From Thermoplasmata archaeon (lineage in GTDB: Archaea; Thermoplasmatota; Thermoplasmata; Lutacidiplasmatales; UBA184), in NCBI GenBank assembly GCA_030042955.1, contig JASHYQ010000155.1:1-6148 (forward strand): a DNA stretch of 6,148 bases, given 5' to 3'. This document shows, piece by piece, positions 1 through 5,308 of the stretch (position 1 is its first letter; every line of letters begins with the position of its first letter). The translations under genes and the position numbers were made by a program. The notes under the pieces are model-generated. The model had not been told where the DNA came from, did not search any database, and saw nothing but the letters and a program-made list of their open reading frames with translations.

Positions 1-234
1 AGCGACCCCGTGTCGCCCGTCGCTCAGGTGGATTTCGGCGTCGCCGTGAAGCGGGTCAGCCTGATGTATACGCCCGAAGCCGAGGTCGGTAACTTCGTGA
101 TCGTCCACGCCGGGTTCGCCACCCAGGTGATCCCTGAATCGGAGGCCCGGGAGTCGCTGGAGTACGCCCGCCAGTTGAGCGAGGCCGAGGCATCCGCGGA
201 CGCATCGGACGCGGGCCGGGTTCCGGTATCGTGA
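1..234 (+). CDS. hypC: Hydrogenase maturation chaperone HypC/HupF family, 5'-truncated by window edge
   Basis: HypC is a small cytoplasmic chaperone. It works with HypD in assembling the Fe(CN)2CO centre and delivers it to the [NiFe] hydrogenase large subunit. The reading frame is open from base 1 to the TGA at 232-234, giving 77 visible residues. The family core is clear: VDFG followed by VAVKRVSL, then the block VGNFVIVHAGFATQVIPESEA, which matches the usual 'VGdyVlVHaGFAiev.deeeA' segment, then a helical acidic tail. The N-terminal Met-Cys start, with the catalytically essential Cys2, lies roughly a dozen residues upstream and outside the window. A GTG at base 10 could be taken as a start, but it would remove that Cys and is not believable. 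The usual DFGG is DFGV here. Full length would be about 90 residues, normal for the family. It implies that the organism makes a [NiFe] hydrogenase. Confidence in the family is high. Confidence 0.9.
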   Translation, partial: SDPVSPVAQVDFGVAVKRVSLMYTPEAEVGNFVIVHAGFATQVIPESEARESLEYARQLSEAEASADASDAGRVPVS

Positions 235-254
235 CGGCGTGAGGGAAACGCAAC

Positions 255-261
255 GGGAGGT
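255..261 (+). promoter_or_regulatory. Shine-Dalgarno site for the EamA transporter gene
   Basis: GGGAGGT lies 7 bases before the ATG at 269. It is a near-perfect complement to the conserved 3' end of prokaryotic 16S rRNA. It selects the ATG at 269 over the in-frame GTG at 239, which has no such site and would add ten hydrophilic residues. Confidence 0.75.
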
Positions 262-268
262 CTCAACG

Positions 269-1228
269 ATGGACGCAACGACAGAACCCTCGACCCAGTG
301 GGTCGGACTCGGCGTGCTCCTTGTCTTCCTCGCCGCTCTCGTCAGTGGCGTCTCGACGTTCGTGAACTTCTACGCTGTGAAGGGAACCAACTCGGATGCG
401 TTCGTCACGGTCCGGAACCTCGCGACCGCGGTCTTCCTGGTCCCGGTCGCCCTGGTCAGCGCCCGGACCCTCCGCGCGCCCCTCCGCCGGGTGGACTGGG
501 GCCGCCTCGCCCTCATCGGACTTATCGGCGGTGCCATCCCGTTCCTCCTCTTCTTCCGGGGAATCGAGCTCGCGACGGCGGCCGGTGGGGCCGCCACGGC
601 CACCTTCGCTTACCGGACCCTGTTCATCATGGCCACCGTCTTCGGCGTCGTCTTCCTCCGGGAACGATTCCACTGGCGGGTCACGGTGGCGGCGGCCCTG
701 ATCTTGGGAGGCAACCTCCTCCTGCTCTCCCTGGTCTCCCCGCTCTGGACGAACGGTACCCTCTACGTGCTCGTCGCCACGCTCCTCTGGGCCGGCGAGT
801 ACACCCTCTCCCGGCGGGTGATGCGCGACCTTCCCTCGGGCACGGTGGCGCTCGGGCGGATGGGGTTCGGGGCCTGCTTCCTCGTCGGCTACCTGGCGCT
901 GACCTCCCAGGTGAGCGCGGTGGCCTCCCTGACGGGCGGCCAGTGGGAATGGCTGCTGATCAGCGCGGTGCTGCTGACGGCGTTCGTCGGCGTCTGGTAC
1001 GCGGGGCTCCAGCGGGTCGAGGTTGGCGTCGCGAGTTCCGTCCTGGTGCTCGGGTTCCCGATCACCTTCCTCCTCAGCATCGCGTTTCAGGGGAGCGCTT
1101 TCACGCTCGCCCAGGTCGCCGGCGCGGTGGTCGTGGCGGCGGGGGTCGGTCTCGTCGTGGGTCGCTCCCAGTTCCGGGCCACCTGGCAGTACCTCACCGG
1201 AGCGACGCTGACCCGGCCGAGCGTCTGA
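269..1228 (+). CDS. EamA/DMT-superfamily membrane transporter, ten transmembrane helices
   Basis: This is a predicted permease of the drug/metabolite transporter superfamily. Members export or import small metabolites such as amino acids, nucleosides or sugars, but the substrate cannot be read from sequence. From the ATG at 269 it is 319 residues, a usual EamA length. Hydrophobic stretches fall near residues 12-36, 43-63, 78-97, 105-130, 137-157, 161-181, 193-212, 225-243, 252-273 and 280-298. This is the ten-helix, two-repeat EamA layout, with a short hydrophilic N-terminus and a basic tail. Repeat 1 ends with the typical FLRERF motif (Glu132) before its last helix. The equivalent place in repeat 2 reads FQGSAFT (273-279), with Ser in place of the usual Glu. 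The gene starts 34 bases after hypC and ends 6 bases before the next gene, so it is probably co-transcribed with both. A link to hydrogenase function is inferred from position only. Confidence 0.88.
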   Translation: MDATTEPSTQWVGLGVLLVFLAALVSGVSTFVNFYAVKGTNSDAFVTVRNLATAVFLVPVALVSARTLRAPLRRVDWGRLALIGLIGGAIPFLLFFRGIELATAAGGAATATFAYRTLFIMATVFGVVFLRERFHWRVTVAAALILGGNLLLLSLVSPLWTNGTLYVLVATLLWAGEYTLSRRVMRDLPSGTVALGRMGFGACFLVGYLALTSQVSAVASLTGGQWEWLLISAVLLTAFVGVWYAGLQRVEVGVASSVLVLGFPITFLLSIAFQGSAFTLAQVAGAVVVAAGVGLVVGRSQFRATWQYLTGATLTRPSV

Positions 1229-1234
1229 CCGGGC

Positions 1235-1990
1235 ATGAGCGGCATTCCCCTCGGGGCCCGGTTCAGCATCGCCACGAATCGGCTCCAGTACTGCGGACCC
1301 GACGGCGCGGACGCGCTACTTTACCGCGCCATCACCGAGGGGAGCGACCTACCGGCGGCGCGCCGTGCGCTCAGCCAGTTCGAGGCGCTGGGGCCGTACC
1401 TCGAGACGATCGGGCGCAAGCATGGGCTCGACCCGTTTGACCAGCGGGTCGTCGAGGCGTACTGGCTGGGGAACGACCTCCTGGACTCCTTCGACCGGCG
1501 CGACTTTACGGACCTGCTGGAGCGACTCGTGCTGCGCGGTCTTCCACGCACGCTGGCCCGGCGCCTCGCCGACCACCTGCCGGCGCGCCCGATCCCTCAT
1601 CACATGTTCCACGTCAGCTTCGTCGGGGTCGGCAACGTCACGGGGCACGTCCCGACGACACTCGCGAACATGGAGGCCTGCCGGCCGTCGTGGGGGGAGG
1701 TGGTCGCCGTCGACCCGGGCTCCATGACGGTCGAGGCCCCCTCACTCGTGGTACAGGGGGACCGGCTGAGCCTGGGGGTCACCCGGCGGGAGGTACTGCC
1801 GTACGACCCGAAGGTGATCCCGGGGGTCGCGACCGGGGAGTCGGTCGCCTTCCACTGGCGCACCCCGGCCGTTCGGCTCGACAGGGACCGGCTCGTCGCG
1901 CTGAGAAAGTACACCGAGCTTTCTCTCGCAGCGGCGAACGAGGCGCTTCCCGGGCTCGGGGTCTTCGGACCGCCCGCCCCGAGGGCCTGA
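1235..1990 (+). CDS. DUF6390-like protein associated with hydrogenase gene clusters
   Basis: A soluble 251-residue protein with no signal peptide or membrane helix. I recognise it, from memory, as resembling the DUF6390 family. Features recalled for that family are an N-terminal YCGPDGA motif (19-25), a helical region with ARRALSQFEALGPYLE (42-57), DPFDQRVVEAYWLGNDLLD (66-84), and a histidine-rich PHHMFHV segment (121-127) with His138 downstream. It then has a beta-rich part containing RPSWGEVVAVD (150-160) and SVAFHW (203-208), and a C-terminal helix ending in AAANEAL. The clustered His122, His123, His126 and His138, together with Cys20, could be metal ligands, but that is inference. I know the family mainly from [NiFe] hydrogenase loci, and hypC two genes upstream agrees with that. 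No biochemical function is known to me. The start ATG is 6 bases after the transporter stop and has no strong Shine-Dalgarno site, which suggests translational coupling. The general assignment is moderately sure, the function unknown. Confidence 0.6.
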   Translation: MSGIPLGARFSIATNRLQYCGPDGADALLYRAITEGSDLPAARRALSQFEALGPYLETIGRKHGLDPFDQRVVEAYWLGNDLLDSFDRRDFTDLLERLVLRGLPRTLARRLADHLPARPIPHHMFHVSFVGVGNVTGHVPTTLANMEACRPSWGEVVAVDPGSMTVEAPSLVVQGDRLSLGVTRREVLPYDPKVIPGVATGESVAFHWRTPAVRLDRDRLVALRKYTELSLAAANEALPGLGVFGPPAPRA

Positions 1991-2030
1991 ACCTGCGGAT
2001 CGCGTCCTGTCGCGCCGCTCCGAGAACCGG

Positions 2031-2621
2031 TTACGGGCGGGGTTTGGGCGCGGGCGAACGGATCATGGCCCGGACAAGGTCGTTCCGGGTGACCACACCG
2101 ATGAGCCGGCGGTCCTCGACCACGGGAAGCCGGTTGATCGCGTGGTCGCGCATCACCGCGGCGGCGAACTCGAGGGGAGCATCGGGCCGGATGACGAACG
2201 GCGGGCTCGACATGACCTCCCGTACCCGGGTCCGCTCGAGCGCGGTCCGCATCAGTTGCAGCGTCGCCGCCGGCTGGCTGGTCACCTCGGCCATCAGGAC
2301 ATCCATGAGTCCCTTGATCTCCGGGAATCCGGACGACCCGGCGACGATCCGAGCGATATCCTTCTGACTGAGCACCCCCACCACGTTCCCGTCGTGGTCG
2401 ATGACCGGTAGCCCCGAGACGTTGTGGGTCCGCATCAGCATCACCGCATCGAACAGGGTCCCGTCGGTCCCGATCAGGATCGCGGGGGAACTCACGACGT
2501 CCCCGACGCGCACGTTGTAGGCCAGCGGGAAACCGACCTTACCCACCGGAGAGGAGACTCGGCGTTTCGCCCGGCGGGTCCGAGGGGATGCCTTGTGTAC
2601 CGGTCTCCTCTTCGCGGACAT
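2031..2621 (-). CDS. Tandem CBS-domain protein with basic N-terminal tail
   Basis: Two CBS domains form a Bateman module, a cytoplasmic fold that usually binds AMP, ATP, SAM or similar adenosyl ligands and regulates a partner. From the ATG at 2621 the protein is 196 residues. CBS1 spans about 37-93, with NVSGLPVIDHDGNVVGVLS and the ligand-type motif GVLSQKD (Ser85, Asp88). CBS2 spans about 131-187, with INRLPVVED and GVVTRND (Thr178, Asp181). The linker of nearly 40 residues between them is long. There is no catalytic or DNA-binding domain. However, residues 4-21 carry ten Lys/Arg, so the tail may contact nucleic acid or acidic partners. A TTG at 2651 would extend the protein by ten residues, but it falls inside the putative TATA box, so I prefer the ATG. 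The gene converges with the DUF6390-like gene and is divergent from the unknown gene at 2832. The partner protein is unknown. Confidence 0.88.
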   Translation of the reverse strand: MSAKRRPVHKASPRTRRAKRRVSSPVGKVGFPLAYNVRVGDVVSSPAILIGTDGTLFDAVMLMRTHNVSGLPVIDHDGNVVGVLSQKDIARIVAGSSGFPEIKGLMDVLMAEVTSQPAATLQLMRTALERTRVREVMSSPPFVIRPDAPLEFAAAVMRDHAINRLPVVEDRRLIGVVTRNDLVRAMIRSPAPKPRP

Positions 2622-2645
2622 AAGGAAGGGGATGGTCCGCCCGCC

Positions 2646-2654
2646 TATCAAATT
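2646..2654 (-). promoter_or_regulatory. TATA-like box of the CBS-domain gene (leaderless promoter candidate)
   Basis: On the minus strand this reads AATTTGATA, an A/T island in an otherwise very GC-rich region. Its centre is 29 bases upstream of the ATG at 2621, the distance expected between an archaeal TATA box and a transcription start located at or next to the start codon. No Shine-Dalgarno site precedes that ATG, which fits leaderless translation. The assignment depends on the organism being an archaeon. Confidence 0.45.
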
Positions 2655-2661
2655 CGCGTCA

Positions 2662-2674
2662 GGTCAAGATGACC
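2662..2674. promoter_or_regulatory. Perfect palindrome GGTCA-AGA-TGACC, operator candidate
   Basis: Five-base arms separated by three bases. It lies just upstream, on the minus strand, of the TATA-like box of the CBS gene. Its GGTCAAG half recurs in the second palindrome near the divergent gene. This is the size and spacing of a dimeric helix-turn-helix regulator site, but no regulator is encoded in the window. Confidence 0.4.
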
Positions 2675-2778
2675 CGGGGGCCGCGCGTCCTCGGGGCCCC
2701 GGGTGCGGAGCGCCCTCCCGGGTTCGCGGGGCCTCGCCTGGGACGCGGAGGCGATGGCCGTCGCTCAGCCGATGCGCG

Positions 2779-2803
2779 GGTCAAGCTTACTTGACGTTTG
2801 ACC
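2779..2803. promoter_or_regulatory. Nested inverted repeats upstream of the unknown gene, operator candidate
   Basis: An inner perfect inverted repeat, GTCAAG (2780-2785) and CTTGAC (2790-2795), flanks CTTA. An outer pair, GGTCAA (2779-2784) and TTGACC (2798-2803), encloses it. The element ends 28 bases before the ATG at 2832 and covers the most A/T-rich part of this stretch, where a promoter would be expected. It shares GGTCAAG with the palindrome at 2662-2674. Confidence 0.42.
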
Positions 2804-2831
2804 TAAGACCCGCCGGGTCCAACTAGGAGAC

Positions 2832-3518
2832 ATGCCACCTGCCACTGCCGAAACCGCCCCGGTCGATGCCGCCGCAGGTCTTTTCCGGGCCCTCGCGGAC
2901 GAGCTCCTGCGCGAGGACCAGCAGCTCCTCTTCCCGCTGATGACCCGCATGAACGAGATCGCGGAACTGCTCGGGCAAGGGGCGGCGGTCGACCCGGCCT
3001 ACATCGATGGGGGGGTTCGCCTCTGGAGCCGGTACGTGAACGAGGTGCACCAGCAGCGGATCGAGCGACTCTACGGAGTCTTCCGGGACATCATCCAGCT
3101 CCCCGGGCCGGCGAGGAAGCTCGAGCGACGTCGCGGGGTCCACGTGCGCGCGGAGAAGGTAGAGGCGGCGCAGGAGGAGACCGGTCTCGACAAGTACAAC
3201 GAGATCCGCGGGACCCAGACCCGGATGGCCGAGCGGATCGGCGTGCTGAAAGGACTGGTCGACGCCTACCGTCGGGGGGAGTACTACTCGCCCCAGATGC
3301 TCGCCTCGCTGCTGCGCAGCGGGGCCTTCTCCGACCGTGCGTGGGCGAAGTACGAGGAGGAATTCGTGCTGAAGTACCTCAACGAGCACGTCGCGCCCGA
3401 GGAGGACCTGCGGCTACGCAAGGAGATCGCCGCCTCGGACGAGCTGCGGAGGCAGGTGGAGAGCGAGGTGGCGCAGTTCCTCGCCCACCCCATCCCGAAG
3501 AAGGGTCCCCCCGCCTGA
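2832..3518 (+). CDS. Helical protein of unknown function
   Basis: A 228-residue soluble protein that I do not recognise. It is highly charged, almost entirely predicted helix, with no signal peptide, membrane segment or cysteine. Visible parts are a helix near 14-48 (ALADELLREDQQLLFPLM...), a second near 60-88 (WSRYVNEVHQQRIERLYGVF), a basic stretch PARKLERRRGVHVRAEK (93-109), a helical middle with a YNEIRGTQTRMAERIGVLKGLV segment (122-143), then EYYSPQMLASLLRSGAFSD (150-168). A long acidic/basic helix at 169-217 could form a coiled coil, followed by a short Pro/Lys tail. The ATG at 2832 is the only start after an in-frame stop at 2799. AGGAG at 2825-2829 sits only two bases before it, closer than usual. 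The gene is divergent from the CBS gene and convergent with the malic enzyme gene. Shared palindromes hint at co-regulation with the CBS gene. The ORF's reality is supported by its length and the absence of a better gene on the other strand. Confidence 0.75.
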   Translation: MPPATAETAPVDAAAGLFRALADELLREDQQLLFPLMTRMNEIAELLGQGAAVDPAYIDGGVRLWSRYVNEVHQQRIERLYGVFRDIIQLPGPARKLERRRGVHVRAEKVEAAQEETGLDKYNEIRGTQTRMAERIGVLKGLVDAYRRGEYYSPQMLASLLRSGAFSDRAWAKYEEEFVLKYLNEHVAPEEDLRLRKEIAASDELRRQVESEVAQFLAHPIPKKGPPA

Positions 3519-3578
3519 GACCTCCCGAAGGTCCCGAGGGCAGCGGTCCTCCGTCGAAGAGGCGCGTCGGTCGAGGGC

Positions 3579-5282
3579 CTACTCCCGGGTGTATCGCGGA
3601 TAGTCTGGGGTCCACTGAAGGGCCTGGATCCTCTCCCGCAGCTCGGACGGGAGGGTCGACGGGGCCACGCCCTCGCCCTGGGCCGTGAGCCCTACCGAGA
3701 GCGCGATCTCGATGGCCACGGCGCGAAGGTCGTGCACCAGCGGCAGCAGCGGCGCTTCGGGGTCCTTCGCGGCCGGCGCGTGCTCGCCGAGCGTCTTCGC
3801 AGCCGCCAGGATCATCCCATCGGTCACCCGACGGGCGCGGCTCGCGATCAAGCCCAACCCGAGCGCGGGGAACACGTAGACATTGTTGCACTGGGCGATC
3901 CGGTACGTGTGATTCCCGTAGTACACCGGCGGGAACGGTGAGCCCGTGGCGACCAGGACGCGTCCCTCGGTCCAGGAGATCAGGTCCTCCGGCCGGGCCT
4001 CCGACCGGGCCGTGGGGTTCGAGAGCGGCAGAATGATCGGTCGCCGGACGTGGCTCGCCATGTCGCGGACGATCGCCTGGGTGAAGGAGCCGCCCAGGGT
4101 GGAGAGCCCGATGAGGATCGTCGGATGGGCCTCGTGGACCACCTCCGCGAGACCGACCCTGTCGCCCGCGCCCCGTGGCCAGTCGGCGACGCGCTCCGAG
4201 GGCTGGGCGTACACGCGCTGCTCCTCGCTGAGGTCGGTGCGTCCGCTGTGCAACAGACCGCGCGAGTTGACCAACCAGAACCGACTGCGAGCCTCCGCGT
4301 CGGTCAGCCCGTCCTCGACCATCGCAGACCGGAGGTAGTCCGCCACCCCGACCCCGGCCGAGCCGGCCCCGAGGATGGCGACCGTCTGGTCCTTGAGCGT
4401 GCTCTTCGCGACGGCGACGGCGCCTCGGATCACCCCGAGGACGACCGCGGCGGTCCCCTGGATATCGTCGTTGAACGTGAGCAACTGGTCGCGGTACCGC
4501 TCGAGGATCGGCCGAGCGTGCGTCGCCGAGAAGTCCTCCCACTGGAGGCAGGTATGGGGGAGCACCTCCTTCACCGCCTCGACGAACCGCTGGATGAACT
4601 CGTAGTACTCGGGACCGGTGACCCGTTCGTGCCGCCAGCCGAGATATTCGGGGTCGCGCAACCGCTGGGTGTTGTTCGTCCCGACGTCGAGGGCGATCGG
4701 GAGCGTTCGTTCCGGACGGATCCCGCCGATCAGCGTGTAGAGCGAGAGCTTCCCGATCGGGATCCCGAGGCCTCCCGCGCCCTGGTCGCCGATGCCGAGG
4801 ATCCGCTCCCCGTCGGTCACGACGATGACATCGACCTCCGGATTCGGACGGTTCTGCAGGAGCTGGGGAATCTTGTCGCGGAGCGGGTACGGCAGGAACA
4901 GGCCGCGCGGGCGCCGATAGATGTGGCTGAACTCCTCGCAGCCGAGGGCGACGACCGGCGTGTACACGACGGGCATCATCTCCTCCATATGGTCGAGCAG
5001 GAGACGGTAGAACAGCACCTCGTTCGTGTCCTGGAGCGCCCGCAAGAAGATGTGCCGCTCGAGGTCGTCGTTCTTTCGCTGGAAAGCACGGTAGGCGCGG
5101 CCGACCTGCTCCTTGAGCGATTCGACCTGCGGCGGGAGGAGTCCGTGGAGGTTGAGGGCGGTCCGCTCTTCGTTCGAGAAGGCCGTGCCCTTGTTCAACA
5201 GCGGCGTGTCCAACAGGTCCATCCCGCGGAGATGGGGCAGCGGAAGCAGCCCCTCGTGGACCGGCGAGAAGGTGGCGGCCAT
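3579..5282 (-). CDS. Malic enzyme, long (MaeA/eukaryotic-like) form, probably NADP-dependent
   Basis: Oxidative decarboxylation of L-malate to pyruvate and CO2 with reduction of NAD(P)+, in the cytoplasm. The 567 residues are collinear with E. coli MaeA and the mitochondrial malic enzymes: LLNKGTAFSNEER (28-40), catalytic Tyr107 in PVVYTP, VVTDGERILGIGDQG (154-168), catalytic Lys178 in GKLSLY, and LDVGTNN (198-204). Next come metal ligands Glu249 and Asp250 (WED) and Asp273 (FNDDIQGTAAV), the Rossmann loop GAGSAG (305-310), LPLSNPT (418-424) and QCNN (464-467). No catalytic residue is missing. After the second Rossmann strand the usual Asp is Asn339, followed by Ser340 and Arg341, with Arg356 further on. 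This pattern favours NADP+. The ATG at 5282 has GGAGG 8 bases upstream; an in-frame start at 5351 would overlap ilvE and lacks such a site. It follows ilvE by 26 bases, so the two are probably co-transcribed. The symbol maeA would fit by homology, but cofactor use is uncertain. Confidence 0.95.
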   Translation of the reverse strand: MAATFSPVHEGLLPLPHLRGMDLLDTPLLNKGTAFSNEERTALNLHGLLPPQVESLKEQVGRAYRAFQRKNDDLERHIFLRALQDTNEVLFYRLLLDHMEEMMPVVYTPVVALGCEEFSHIYRRPRGLFLPYPLRDKIPQLLQNRPNPEVDVIVVTDGERILGIGDQGAGGLGIPIGKLSLYTLIGGIRPERTLPIALDVGTNNTQRLRDPEYLGWRHERVTGPEYYEFIQRFVEAVKEVLPHTCLQWEDFSATHARPILERYRDQLLTFNDDIQGTAAVVLGVIRGAVAVAKSTLKDQTVAILGAGSAGVGVADYLRSAMVEDGLTDAEARSRFWLVNSRGLLHSGRTDLSEEQRVYAQPSERVADWPRGAGDRVGLAEVVHEAHPTILIGLSTLGGSFTQAIVRDMASHVRRPIILPLSNPTARSEARPEDLISWTEGRVLVATGSPFPPVYYGNHTYRIAQCNNVYVFPALGLGLIASRARRVTDGMILAAAKTLGEHAPAAKDPEAPLLPLVHDLRAVAIEIALSVGLTAQGEGVAPSTLPSELRERIQALQWTPDYPRYTRE

Positions 5283-5290
5283 CTCACCGT

Positions 5291-5295
5291 CCTCC
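5291..5295 (-). promoter_or_regulatory. Shine-Dalgarno site for the malic enzyme gene
   Basis: GGAGG on the minus strand, 8 bases before the ATG at 5282 and inside the 26-base gap after the ilvE stop. It fixes the malic enzyme start and shows that the gene can be translated from a shared ilvE transcript. Confidence 0.7.
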
Positions 5296-5308
5296 GTCGT
5301 TCGGCCGC

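Larger units (their letters stand above)
2652..2831. other. Divergent intergenic region between the CBS gene and the unknown gene
   Basis: This stretch holds the two palindromic elements listed separately, and between them a very GC-rich core of about 100 bases. The core includes the ten-base perfect palindrome CGGGGCCCCG at 2692-2701. I see no convincing small ORF, tRNA or other RNA gene here. A GGTTCGC at 2721-2727 is only superficially like a tRNA T-arm. Confidence 0.6.

Noticed and set aside
239..268. GTG start for the EamA gene at 239
   Set aside because: The Shine-Dalgarno GGGAGGT at 255-261 lies within this extension and directs the ATG at 269. The extra ten residues are hydrophilic and add no known element.
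298..1440. Plus-strand open frame of 380 codons overlapping the EamA gene in another frame
   Set aside because: The translation is Arg/Pro/Gly-rich with no domain, while the overlapping frame encodes a ten-helix transporter. It is a GC-driven shadow.
2692..2701. CGGGGCCCCG palindrome as a binding site
   Set aside because: A G/C-only palindrome in a GC-rich spacer is likely to arise by chance, and it has no second copy nearby.
2798..2826. Bacterial sigma-70 promoter TTGACC-N17-AACTAG before the unknown gene
   Set aside because: The spacing is right, but AACTAG is a poor -10 box and TTGACC is better explained as an arm of the inverted repeat. The nearby CBS gene shows no sigma-70 pair.
2832..3518. 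Hemerythrin-like or GINS-like identity for the unknown helical protein
   Set aside because: The segment EDQQLLFPLM recalls hemerythrin helices, but the needed metal-binding histidines are absent. No GINS signature could be identified with confidence.
3519..3533. Small hairpin GACCT-N5-AGGTC directly after the unknown gene's stop, as a terminator
   Set aside because: The stem is only five base pairs and no T-tract follows. A match this short is expected often in GC-rich DNA.
3379..4542. Minus-strand open frame of 387 codons overlapping malic enzyme in another frame
   Set aside because: An Arg/Gly-rich shadow of the malic enzyme gene, also running into the unknown gene on the other strand.
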